NCBI GenBank assembly: GCA_963698085.1
Contig: OY969122.1
Location: 744,001-808,000 of the forward strand
DNA from: VRUE01 sp963698085
GTDB taxonomy: Bacteria; Actinomycetota; Thermoleophilia; Solirubrobacterales; 70-9
DNA: 64,000 nt
Direction: 5' to 3'
The position numbers and the translations under genes were made by a program. Under the pieces are notes generated by a model. It searched no databases and was not told the origin of the DNA. It saw only the letters and a list, made by a program, of their open reading frames with translations. Within the stretch, counting starts at the first letter, position 1; every line of letters begins with the position of its first letter. Positions 1 to 7,874 of the stretch are shown in pieces.

Positions 1-913
1 GGAAGCGGTGGGCGGCGTCCACGACTGGGAACCACGACCAGCGGTAGCGGAGGAAGTACTCGTCTAGCGCCTGCTCGACGCTGAGCTGCTCAGGAATGGC
101 TACGGGTTCGCGATCCATCACGTCGGAGACGACGAGCTTGCTGATTCCGCTGGTGATTGCCGTCTCGGCAGTCGCTGCCTTGGCCGAGCCGTTGATGACG
201 AAGCCGATCAGGGCGAGCCAGACGCCGCTGAAGACATAGCCGTCGAAGATCAGCAGCAGGCCGGCGCCGACGAAGAGCCAAGCGAAGCCGCGGCCGAGCC
301 TGGCCGCGAAGCGCGTCGCTGAGCTTCGGTTGCCGGTCCGCCACCAGGCGATCGCCCGCACGATCCGGCCCCCGTCCATCGGGAAGGCGGGCAGCAGGTT
401 GAAGACGAGGACGAGGAGATTGATCATCGCCAGCCAGGCGACCATCGAGAGCACGCCCGAGGTGCCGGCGTCGCTCTCAACGAGAGCGGCCTTGCGAAAG
501 TCCTCCCAGCCTGCGGCGGCGACGCCGACCGCGGTCAAGAGGACGACGATCGCCAGCGTCACCAGCGGGCCAGCGACCGCGACCTTGAACTCGGCGGCGG
601 GGCTGTCGGTTTCACGGTTCATCCGCGCCATGCCGCCGAAGATCCAGAGCTGGATGCTGGAGATGCCGATCCCATTGCGCAGGGCGACGAAGGCGTGGCC
701 AAGCTCGTGCAGGACGATCGAGCCGAAGAAGCCGATGGCGCTGATCACCGCCAGCAGGAAAGGCGTCGAGGACGAGCTGGTCTCGTCCAGCACCTCGCCG
801 TAGAAGTCCGAGAGCCAGAAGATGACTAGGAAGAGGACGAGGAACCAGGACCAGTCGACGGCGATGCGGATACCGCGCACGTGGAAGAGCGTTATCGGTT
901 TGCCGCCGAGCAT
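1..913 (-). CDS. M50 site-2 protease family protein with C-terminal CBS domain (partial)
   Basis: Intramembrane zinc metalloprotease of the site-2 protease (M50B) family, cut by the left edge after 304 codons. The zinc motif HELGH lies at residues 69-73 inside a membrane segment. The second conserved motif, NLLPAFPMDGGR, is at about 172-183 and supplies the aspartate ligand. Several further membrane segments follow, and a CBS domain starts near residue 263 (VSDVMDREPVAIPEQ), as in the CBS-containing SpoIVFB-like branch. The start is the ATG at 913; no good Shine-Dalgarno is visible. It diverges from the M28 peptidase gene across a large palindrome. Family members cleave membrane-bound substrates such as anti-sigma factors. 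The substrate here is unknown. Confidence 0.9.
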   Translation of the reverse strand, partial: MLGGKPITLFHVRGIRIAVDWSWFLVLFLVIFWLSDFYGEVLDETSSSSTPFLLAVISAIGFFGSIVLHELGHAFVALRNGIGISSIQLWIFGGMARMNRETDSPAAEFKVAVAGPLVTLAIVVLLTAVGVAAAGWEDFRKAALVESDAGTSGVLSMVAWLAMINLLVLVFNLLPAFPMDGGRIVRAIAWWRTGNRSSATRFAARLGRGFAWLFVGAGLLLIFDGYVFSGVWLALIGFVINGSAKAATAETAITSGISKLVVSDVMDREPVAIPEQLSVEQALDEYFLRYRWSWFPVVDAAHRF

Positions 914-925
914 TGGCGTCAATGG

Positions 926-1044
926 TACGGGGCACCCCCGGTGGGGGTTCCACTTAACTTTTTGGGTGGGGCCAGAGCGGTCCTCCGCGGATCGCGGTGG
1001 CCAAAAAGTACAAGACGTTTCACCCCCACCGGGGGTGCCCCGTA
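926..1044. repeat. Large palindrome filling the divergent intergenic region
   Basis: Two perfect 23-bp inverted arms (926-948 and 1022-1044) enclose 73 bp. The interior also holds an inner inverted pair, ACTTTTTGG against CCAAAAAGT, and a small CCGCG-GAT-CGCGG palindrome at the centre. Each arm contains ACCCCC-ACC-GGGGGT, itself a short hairpin. The arms end 12 and 13 bases before the two divergent start codons, so both transcripts would carry the same leader hairpin. It is not a terminator, because both genes read outward from it. Whether it is a symmetric operator/leader or an inserted palindromic element cannot be told from one copy. Confidence 0.85.
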
Positions 1045-1057
1045 TAAGTTCGGGGCG

Positions 1058-2233
1058 ATGCTCGCGGACAAGGACCGACTTAGGAGCTGGTTGGAGGAGC
1101 TGGAGCGGATTGAGCGGCCTTCGGCGTCCGAGGGTGAGCGGCGGGCGGCAGAGTGGTTGGTGGAACGCTTCGTTGAGCTCGGTGCCGCGGCGCGAATCGA
1201 GGCCGAGCCGGCGCACGGCACCTACTGGTGGCCGCTCGGGATCGGCGCCGCGCTGGGGGCCCTCGGCGGCATTGTCGCCCTGCGCGGGCGACGGCTGCTC
1301 GGCGGTGCGATCGCCGCCCTCGCAGCTGCCGGGATGGCGTCCGACTACCCGCCGGGGAAGCGCCACCTGCGCCGCGCCCTCCCCCGCCGCACCACCTACA
1401 ACGTTGTCTGCGAGCTCGGCCCCACCGACGCCGAGCGGACCGTCGTCCTCATCGCCCACCACGACGCCGCCCACTCGGGCCTCGTCTTCCACCCCGAGCT
1501 GCCCAACATCGCCGAGCGGCTGGGGATGATCGAGCGCAGCGACACCAGCCCGCCGTTGATGGCGCCGGTCGTCGGCGGGCCGCTGCTGGCAGCACTCGGC
1601 GCGCTCAGCGGCAGGCGCCTGCTCGCCAAGATCGGCGTCTTCCTCGGCCTCGGCTCGGCCGCGGCGATGGCCGAGATCGGAGCGCGCAAGGTCGTCCCCG
1701 GCGCTAACGACAACGGCACCGCGGTCGTCTCCCTGCTGGCGCTGGCAGAGGAGCTGATCGAGCGGCCGCCGGAGAACCTGCGGGTGATCCTGCTCTCGGC
1801 CGGCTCGGAGGAGTCCTTCAGCGAGGGGATGAAGGCCTTTGGCGAGCGCCACTTCCCCAACCTGCCGCGCGAGAGCACCTTCTTCCTCTGCCTCGAGTCG
1901 ACCGGCTCACCGCACCTGCTGGTGTTGCGCGGCGAGGGCTTCCTAAAGATGCGCGAGTACCCACCGCGGGCGCTGGCGCTGCTGGACGGACTCGCCGAGG
2001 AGCTCGGCATCTGGCTCTACCCCAACCTGCGCCTGCGCAACGGCACCGACGGGCTGGAGTCGTTGGCGGCGGGCTATGAGACCGCGGTGATTGCCGGCTG
2101 CACCGACCTCAAGCAGCCCGCCAACTACCACTGGTGGCACGACCTCGCCGAGAACGTCGACTTCGACACGGTCGCCGACGGCGTCCGCCTCTCGGAGGCG
2201 GCGATCCGCCGCCTCGACCAGCGCTGGCTGTAG
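1058..2233 (+). CDS. M28 family zinc peptidase with internal membrane segments
   Basis: Putative aminopeptidase-type metallopeptidase of 391 residues. The M28 metal-binding motifs appear in order: AHHDAAHSG near 133-141, GANDNG at 215-220, the glutamate pair in SAGSEE near 248-252, and a late histidine in NYHWWHDL. Two hydrophobic stretches (about 60-95 and 168-205) suggest membrane insertion between the N-terminal part and the catalytic core, unlike soluble M28 enzymes. The ATG at 1058 is preferred. The frame is open back to 881, but that extension would run through the palindrome and encode low-complexity residues. Substrate unknown. Confidence 0.85.
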   Translation: MLADKDRLRSWLEELERIERPSASEGERRAAEWLVERFVELGAAARIEAEPAHGTYWWPLGIGAALGALGGIVALRGRRLLGGAIAALAAAGMASDYPPGKRHLRRALPRRTTYNVVCELGPTDAERTVVLIAHHDAAHSGLVFHPELPNIAERLGMIERSDTSPPLMAPVVGGPLLAALGALSGRRLLAKIGVFLGLGSAAAMAEIGARKVVPGANDNGTAVVSLLALAEELIERPPENLRVILLSAGSEESFSEGMKAFGERHFPNLPRESTFFLCLESTGSPHLLVLRGEGFLKMREYPPRALALLDGLAEELGIWLYPNLRLRNGTDGLESLAAGYETAVIAGCTDLKQPANYHWWHDLAENVDFDTVADGVRLSEAAIRRLDQRWL

Positions 2234-2239
2234 GGCAGC

Positions 2240-2263
2240 AAATCCGACTGCGGGGTCGGATTT
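2240..2263 (+). terminator. Hairpin between the M28 peptidase gene and sdhA
   Basis: A perfect 9-bp stem (AAATCCGAC / GTCGGATTT) with a 6-base loop starts seven bases after the peptidase stop codon and ends in TTT. It fits a weak intrinsic terminator isolating the sdh operon. The T-tract is only three bases long, so a leader structure of sdhA is the alternative. Confidence 0.5.
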
Positions 2264-2285
2264 CGGCGCTATAGAGTCCGCGCCC

Positions 2286-3974
2286 GTGCCTACGCATGAC
2301 GTACTCGTGATCGGCGCCGGGCTCGCCGGGCAGAGGGCAGCCCTGGCCGCCGCCGAGCAAGGGGTCTCGGTCGGGATCTTGAGCAAGGTCCACCCCGTGC
2401 GCTCGCATTCGAATGCCGCTCAGGGCGGCATCAACGCGGCGCTCAACCCGGGCGACTCGTGGGAGTCGCACGCCTACGACACGGTCAAGGGCTCCGACTA
2501 CCTGGGCGACCAGGACGCGATCGAAATCATGACCCGCGAGGCGCCGGAGGAGATCCTCCACCTCGAGCACCTCGGCGTCACCTTCCACCGCAACGAGGAA
2601 GGCAAGCTCGGCACCCGCGCCTTCGGCGGCGCCTCCGCCGCCCGCACCTACTACGTCGCCGATATCACCGGCCAGGCGATCATGCACGTCCTCTACGAGC
2701 AGCTGATGAAGTACTCCGACTCGGTCGCCCGCTACGAGGAGTGGTTCTGCACGGCGCTGGCGATGGACGAGGCGGGCGAGTGCTGCGGCGTCGTCACCCG
2801 CAACGTCGCTGACGGCTCGATGCAGCTGTTCACGGCGAAGGCGGTGATTCTCGCCTGCGGCGGCAACGGCCAGGTCTGGAAGCCGACCACCAACGCGCTG
2901 ATCTGCACCGGCGACGGGATCGCGATGGCCTACCGGGTCGGGGCAAAGCTGATGGACATGGAGATGATCCAGTACCACCCGACGACGCTGGCCGGCAAGG
3001 GCTTCCTGATCACCGAGGGCGCCCGCGGCGAGGGGGCCCACCTGCTCAACGCCAAGGGCGAGCGCTTCATGGAGCGCTACGCGCCGAACAAGATGGAGCT
3101 CGCCTCGCGCGACGTCGTCTCCCGCGCCGAGCAGACCGAGATCAACGAGGGCCGCGGCTTCCCCGACGGAACCGTCGCGCTCGACATCACCGTGGTGCCG
3201 AAAAAGCGCGTGCACGAGGCGCTGCGCGAGATCGTCCTCGTCGGCCAAGATTTCGCCGGCGTCGACATCACCCGCGAACCGATCCACATCAAGCCCGGCA
3301 ACCACTACACGATGGGCGGTATCAAGACCGACGTCGACGGACGTACCGATATCCCCGGTCTCTACGCCGCCGGTGAGACCGCCTGCGTCTCGGTCCACGG
3401 CGGCAACCGGCTTGGCGCCAACTCGCTGCTCGATACGCTGATCTTCGGCCGCCGCTCTGGCGTCGATGCCGCCACCCGCGCCAAGCGGATCGAGGGCTCG
3501 CGCCCCGGGCGCGACGTGCTCGAGGCAGAGGAGGACGCGATCGCGGCGATCGCCGCCCGCGAGAAGGGCTCGGGCCGGCGCGTCTCAGAGATCAAGCAGG
3601 AGCTGGGAGAGACGATGGACGCCAAGGTCGCCGTCTTCCGCGACGAGGCCGGGATCCAGGCGGCGCTGGAGATCGTGCAGCGGCTCAAGGAGGAGGCCCA
3701 GAGCGCCTACATCGACGACAAGGGCAACATCTTCAACCAGGACGTGCTGGCGGCGATCGAGCTCGGCTACATGCTCGACAACGCCGAGTGCACCTGCATC
3801 GCAGCGTTGGAGCGCAGGGAGAGCCGCGGCGCCCAGTACAGGACCGACTTTCCCGAGCGCAATGATGAGGAGTGGCTCAAACACATCGACCTGCAGCTGG
3901 GCGACGACGGACCGGAGCTCTCATACTCAGAGGTGACGATCACGCAGTGGGAACCCGAAGAGAGGAAGTACTGA
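2286..3974 (+). CDS. sdhA: Succinate dehydrogenase / fumarate reductase flavoprotein subunit
   Basis: FAD-binding catalytic subunit of complex II (562 residues). The N-terminal dinucleotide fold is VIGAGLAGQ. H41 in RSHSNAAQGG is the expected covalent FAD attachment site. Active-site and FAD segments include TEGARGEGAHLLN and HGGNRLGANSLLDT. No Tat signal is present, so the catalytic side is cytoplasmic and succinate oxidation is the likely direction. The GTG at 2286 is chosen because the FAD motif starts eight residues later; the open frame further upstream overlaps the peptidase gene. sdhB follows after 4 bases and a CCG-domain subunit after that; no membrane-anchor gene is present. Confidence 0.96.
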   Translation: MPTHDVLVIGAGLAGQRAALAAAEQGVSVGILSKVHPVRSHSNAAQGGINAALNPGDSWESHAYDTVKGSDYLGDQDAIEIMTREAPEEILHLEHLGVTFHRNEEGKLGTRAFGGASAARTYYVADITGQAIMHVLYEQLMKYSDSVARYEEWFCTALAMDEAGECCGVVTRNVADGSMQLFTAKAVILACGGNGQVWKPTTNALICTGDGIAMAYRVGAKLMDMEMIQYHPTTLAGKGFLITEGARGEGAHLLNAKGERFMERYAPNKMELASRDVVSRAEQTEINEGRGFPDGTVALDITVVPKKRVHEALREIVLVGQDFAGVDITREPIHIKPGNHYTMGGIKTDVDGRTDIPGLYAAGETACVSVHGGNRLGANSLLDTLIFGRRSGVDAATRAKRIEGSRPGRDVLEAEEDAIAAIAAREKGSGRRVSEIKQELGETMDAKVAVFRDEAGIQAALEIVQRLKEEAQSAYIDDKGNIFNQDVLAAIELGYMLDNAECTCIAALERRESRGAQYRTDFPERNDEEWLKHIDLQLGDDGPELSYSEVTITQWEPEERKY

Positions 3975-3978
3975 GCAG

Positions 3979-5094
3979 ATGGCCACCTACACGCTGAAAG
4001 TCCGCAGGTACCAGCCGGAGAGCGGCGAGGGGCCCTACTGGGAGGAGTTCAAGGTCGACCTCGATCCCTCGCTCTCGGTCCTCGACGGGATCCTGCAGGC
4101 CAAGGACCGCGACGACGGATCGCTCTCGGTCCGCTGCTCCTGCCGGGCGGCGATCTGCGGCTCCTGCGGGATGAAGGTCAACGGCCAGTCGGGGCTCGGC
4201 TGCAAGACCCAGATCGGCCACGCCCATGAAGCGGCCAATCGCCGTAACGGCGGCGACTCGCCGATCGTCGTCGAGCCGATGGGGAACATGCCCGTGATCA
4301 AGGACCTGATCACCGACATGGAGTCGACCCACTGGGCCAAGATCCGCCGCGTCACCCCCTGGCTGCTGCCCCATGGCAATCCGCCAGAGCGCGAGTACGT
4401 GGTCGAGCCGGAGTCGATGATCGACATCACCCAGTCGATGGCCTGCATCCAGTGCGGTGCCTGCGTCTCCTCCTGCCTCTCGATGGAGGTAGACCCGGAC
4501 TTCATCGGGCCCGCGGCATTGGCCAAGGCCTACCGCTTCGTCGGCGATCCGCGTGACGCGGAGACGAAGGAGCGACTGCACGACCTCGCCGAGGACCCGC
4601 ACGGGATCTATGACTGCACCCACTGCTTCAGCTGCATCGACGCCTGCCCAAAGGGGGTGGCGCCGATGGACCAGATCATGCGGCTGCGGCGCAAAGCCGA
4701 GGAGAATGAGGTCGAGGACCCCAACAACGGCCACAGCCACATGGACGCCTTCACCAAGATCATCGAGAAGAAGGGGACGCTCGACGAGGCGCTACTGCTG
4801 CAGGAGTCCTATGCGCCAGGGGTGAAAGGCAAGTTGAAACCGACCAAAGGCGCGATCAAGGGCCTGCTCGCCTCAATCCCGACCGGTATCCGAGCCTTCA
4901 AGACCGGCAAGGCTCGCTCGCTGGCGAAGCTGATCCCGGGTGTCCACCCGAAGCTGCCCGGCGGTGCCCAAGAAGAGGTCAAGGCGATCTACAAGCACGC
5001 CGAGGAACACCGCGAGGAATTCAACATCTACATCAAGGGTGAGGAGGACGTCGAGCCTGAGCCCGACGAGACTGAGACGGAGGAGAAGGTATGA
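3979..5094 (+). CDS. sdhB: Succinate dehydrogenase iron-sulfur subunit with extended C-terminus
   Basis: Electron-transfer subunit of 371 residues, about 110 longer than classical SdhB. The [2Fe-2S] ligands are C55, C60, C63 and C75. The second motif is C156, C159, C162, C166. The third is C213, C216, C219, C223, in CTHCFSCIDACP. Classical SdhB has C-x5-C-x3-CP here and binds a [3Fe-4S] cluster. The extra C216 predicts a [4Fe-4S] cluster, a known trait of type-E succinate:quinone reductases. The tail after about residue 260 is charged and of unknown role, ending in an acidic run. The stop overlaps the next start by 4 bp. Confidence 0.95.
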   Translation: MATYTLKVRRYQPESGEGPYWEEFKVDLDPSLSVLDGILQAKDRDDGSLSVRCSCRAAICGSCGMKVNGQSGLGCKTQIGHAHEAANRRNGGDSPIVVEPMGNMPVIKDLITDMESTHWAKIRRVTPWLLPHGNPPEREYVVEPESMIDITQSMACIQCGACVSSCLSMEVDPDFIGPAALAKAYRFVGDPRDAETKERLHDLAEDPHGIYDCTHCFSCIDACPKGVAPMDQIMRLRRKAEENEVEDPNNGHSHMDAFTKIIEKKGTLDEALLLQESYAPGVKGKLKPTKGAIKGLLASIPTGIRAFKTGKARSLAKLIPGVHPKLPGGAQEEVKAIYKHAEEHREEFNIYIKGEEDVEPEPDETETEEKV

Positions 5095-5990
5095 AGCTCG
5101 CATACTGGCCTGGCTGCGTCTCGCGCGGCTTCACCTCCGAGCTGCACGGCTCGATGGCGCTGGTCGCTGAGCGGCTCGGGATCGAGCTAGTCGAACTCGA
5201 CCGCGCCAACTGTTGCGGCGCCGGCGTGATTGCCGAGCACAACCAGGAGCTCGCCGACACGCTCAACGCGCGCACCTTTGCCCTTGCCCAGCAGACCGGG
5301 CTGGCGATGATGAATATCTGCTCGACCTGCCAGGGGGCGCAGTCGGAGTGCCAGCAACGGCTCGACGCCGACTCCTCCTACCGTGCCCACATCAACGAGG
5401 TGCTGAGCGGCCAGGGCCTCTCCTACGAGAAGGACAAGGACGGCTTCACCAACAAAAACTTTCTCTGGCTACTAGTTGAGGACTACGGGCTCGACCAACT
5501 GGCCGAGAAGGTCGTGCGGCCGCTCTCCGGCCTGCGCGTCGGCCCCTTCTACGGCTGCTACGTCGTCCGTCCCAAGGAGCGGCTCGGCTACGACGAGTTC
5601 CCCGAGCGCGACCTCTACCTCGAGAAGGTGATCGAGGCCCTCGGCGGCGAGGTGGTCGAGTACGACGGTGCCCGCAAGTGCTGCGGCTTCCCGGTGATCA
5701 CGATGAACCGCGAGACCTCGCTGCGCCAGTCCGGCACCCATGTCGGCGACGCGATCGACGCCGGCGCCGACTGCCTGGTGACGCCCTGCCCCCTCTGCCA
5801 CCTAAACCTCGACATGCAGCAGCCCGAGGCGGCCAAGATCGTCAACCGCGACCTCGGCCTCGCCGTCCTGCACCTGCCGCAGCTCGTCGGCCTCGCTCTC
5901 GGCGCCGAGCCGAAGGAGTTGGGGATGAGCAAGCACATCGCCTCGACCGGGTGGGTCGAGGAGCGGCTGGCGGCGCCGGCCACCGCTTAG
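5091..5990 (+). CDS. CCG-domain subunit (HdrB/SdhE-like) of a type-E succinate dehydrogenase
   Basis: A 299-residue protein with two complete cysteine-rich CCG motifs: C9, C41-C42, C77, C80 and C156, C197-C198, C233, C236. This is the architecture of HdrB and of the SdhE subunit that replaces the haem-binding SdhC/D anchors in type-E succinate:quinone reductases of Sulfolobales and Campylobacterota. Translation is coupled to sdhB by a 4-bp overlap. I infer that it links the iron-sulfur chain to the membrane quinone pool. There is no transmembrane segment, so attachment would be peripheral. The main alternative is a separate heterodisulfide-type redox function. Confidence 0.88.
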   Translation: MKLAYWPGCVSRGFTSELHGSMALVAERLGIELVELDRANCCGAGVIAEHNQELADTLNARTFALAQQTGLAMMNICSTCQGAQSECQQRLDADSSYRAHINEVLSGQGLSYEKDKDGFTNKNFLWLLVEDYGLDQLAEKVVRPLSGLRVGPFYGCYVVRPKERLGYDEFPERDLYLEKVIEALGGEVVEYDGARKCCGFPVITMNRETSLRQSGTHVGDAIDAGADCLVTPCPLCHLNLDMQQPEAAKIVNRDLGLAVLHLPQLVGLALGAEPKELGMSKHIASTGWVEERLAAPATA

Positions 5991-6027
5991 CGCTACGCCT
6001 AACGACGTCAGAGACGAACGGAGCGCT

Positions 6028-6058
6028 CGGCTCAGTTACAGTTCACCGCGGTGAGCCG
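6028..6058 (+). other. Nested inverted repeats after the sdh operon
   Basis: CGGCTCA (6028-6034) pairs with TGAGCCG (6052-6058). A perfect 12-bp palindrome, TCACCGCGGTGA (6043-6054), overlaps the second arm, so two alternative hairpins are possible. There is no T-run. It may end sdh transcription or act as an operator for the permease gene at 6104. Confidence 0.4.
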
Positions 6059-6103
6059 GGAAGCCTGGTCGGCAACACACTTCGCCGACCCAGAAAGGCC
6101 CCG

Positions 6104-7375
6104 ATGGCAGTCGCCGTAGCCACCTTCCTGATCGCCCTGGCAATCATCGCCAGCGAGCGGATGCACCGCACCAACGTGGCGCTGCTCGGCGCCGCAATCG
6201 TCGTCCTCTTCGTCGGCGATTTCTCCCAGGAGCAGGCGATCGAGTCGGTCGATTTCAACACGATCGGCCTACTGGTGGGGATGATGATCCTCGTCTACCT
6301 GACCCAACAGACCGGCGTCTATGACTTCGTCGCGATCCGCGCGGGCCAGCTCTCAGGCGGGCGCTCGTTCGCGGTGACTATGAGCCTGGCGGGAATCACG
6401 GCGGTCCTCTCCGCCTTTCTAGACAACCTGACCACGATCCTGCTGATCGCGCCGATCACCTTCCTGCTCGCCGACGCGCTCGACATCGAGGCGGTGCCAC
6501 TGCTGATCATCGAGGTGATCGCCTCCAACATCGGCGGCACCGCGACCCTGATCGGCGATCCGCCGAACATCATCATCGCCGGTGCCACCGGCCTCAGCTT
6601 CAACGCCTTCATCGTCAACCTGGCCCCGGTGGTGCTCGTCACCTTCGCGGTCGTAATTCCGCTGCTCTACCTGTTCTTCCGCGACCGCCTGCACGTCGAG
6701 GAGCGCAACCGGCGGGCCGTGATGGAGCTGAACGCGCTCGCCTCGATCCGCGACTCGGCCGAGCTGCGCCGCACCGGCCCCGTGCTGGTCGCGACCGTGC
6801 TCGCCTTCTTCGCCCACCAGGCGCTGCACATCGAGCCGGCGACCGTGGCGCTGACCGGAGCCGCGGTCGGCCTGCTGGTGACCAGGGTCGAGCTCGAGAA
6901 AGTGCTCTCCAGCATCGAGTGGACGACCCTCTTCTTCTTCATCGGCCTCTTCGTCATGGTCGGCGCGCTGGAGGCGACCGGGGCGATCGGCCATGTCGCC
7001 GACGCGGTCAAGGACGTCACCGGCGGGGAGCGCAGCGCCGAGCTGATCGGGATCACCTGGGTTGCGGCCTTCGGGTCGGCCGTCGTCGACAACATTCCCT
7101 TCACCACGGCGATGATCCCGGTGGTGAAGGAAGTGCAGCTGGAGGCTGGGGCGCAAGGCGACGACGCTTACTGGTGGGCGCTGGCGCTCGGCGCCTGCTT
7201 CGGCGGCAACGCGACGATGATCGCCGCCGCCGCCAACGTCGCCGCTGCCGGCATGGCGGAACGAGCCGGCACGCCGATCGGCTTCGTCGCCTTCCTCAAG
7301 GTGGGGCTGCCGGCGACGATCCTCTCGATCGCCATCGCCACCGCCTACATCGCGATCCGCTATATCGCTCTCTGA
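6104..7375 (+). CDS. ArsB/NhaD-type (ion transporter superfamily) permease
   Basis: Polytopic membrane protein of 423 residues, about 11-12 helices, in the SLC13/ArsB/NhaD/P-protein superfamily. It has the duplicated family signatures: FLDNLTTILLIAP and SNIGGTATLIGDPPN in the first half, and DNIPFTTAMIPV and GGNATMIAAAANV in the second. The start is the ATG at 6104, with AGAAAGG just upstream. The ion is not predictable: members move arsenite, Na+/H+ or carboxylates. It is not next to the ars genes of this window, so arsenite is not assumed. A CBS-domain gene follows after 22 bases and probably shares the transcript. Confidence 0.88.
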   Translation: MAVAVATFLIALAIIASERMHRTNVALLGAAIVVLFVGDFSQEQAIESVDFNTIGLLVGMMILVYLTQQTGVYDFVAIRAGQLSGGRSFAVTMSLAGITAVLSAFLDNLTTILLIAPITFLLADALDIEAVPLLIIEVIASNIGGTATLIGDPPNIIIAGATGLSFNAFIVNLAPVVLVTFAVVIPLLYLFFRDRLHVEERNRRAVMELNALASIRDSAELRRTGPVLVATVLAFFAHQALHIEPATVALTGAAVGLLVTRVELEKVLSSIEWTTLFFFIGLFVMVGALEATGAIGHVADAVKDVTGGERSAELIGITWVAAFGSAVVDNIPFTTAMIPVVKEVQLEAGAQGDDAYWWALALGACFGGNATMIAAAANVAAAGMAERAGTPIGFVAFLKVGLPATILSIAIATAYIAIRYIAL

Positions 7376-7397
7376 GAAGCTCCCAGGAGGAGCGCCC

Positions 7398-7874
7398 ATG
7401 CCCGACTCGATCGTTAAACAGACCCTCCGCGAGATACAGCCGCTCGACGCCGACGAGCTGATCGGCCCGGCGGCGCGGCGGGTGATCGACGCCGGCCTGC
7501 CGGCGCTGCCCGCGGTGGATGCAGACGGCCGCTTCGTCGGAATCTTCGGCGAGCGCGAGTTCATGGCGGCGCTCTTCCCCGGCTACGTCGGCGAGCTGGG
7601 GTCGGCGGCGATGGTCTCACGCTCAGTCGATGAGACGATCGAGCGCCGCAGTCGCTGCAGCGAGGAACCGATCCGCCGCTATCTGACCACCGACCGCGTC
7701 CTGGTCGAGGACGACTTTTCCGACACCCAGCTAGCCGAGCTCTTCCTCCACCACCGCGTGCTGATCGTCCCAATCGCCACCAGCGGCAGGGTCCACGCGC
7801 TCGTCACCCGCCACGCCTTCTTCTGCGCCCTGGTCGAGCGCTTCGGCGAGATCGCTGAGGATCTGGGCGATTAA
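7398..7874 (+). CDS. CBS-domain protein
   Basis: Small cytoplasmic protein (158 residues) that appears to carry a pair of CBS motifs, one in the first 60 residues (LPALPAVDADGRFVGIFGE) and one near the end (VLIVPIATSGRVHALVTRH). CBS pairs usually bind adenine nucleotides and gate transporters or enzymes. AGGAGG eight bases before the ATG is a strong ribosome site. Its place behind the permease suggests regulation of that transporter, which is inference. It meets asd tail-to-tail with a 4-bp overlap. Confidence 0.8.
   Translation: MPDSIVKQTLREIQPLDADELIGPAARRVIDAGLPALPAVDADGRFVGIFGEREFMAALFPGYVGELGSAAMVSRSVDETIERRSRCSEEPIRRYLTTDRVLVEDDFSDTQLAELFLHHRVLIVPIATSGRVHALVTRHAFFCALVERFGEIAEDLGD

Noticed and set aside
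2109..3398. Long minus-strand open frame opposite sdhA
   Set aside because: An artefact of high GC at third codon positions: composition is Val/Asp/Gly/Arg-rich with no domain, and it lies wholly opposite a certain gene.
6104..7375. Arsenite efflux pump ArsB
   Set aside because: The superfamily motifs do not separate arsenite from Na+/H+ or carboxylate carriers, and the ars operon is 33 kb away.
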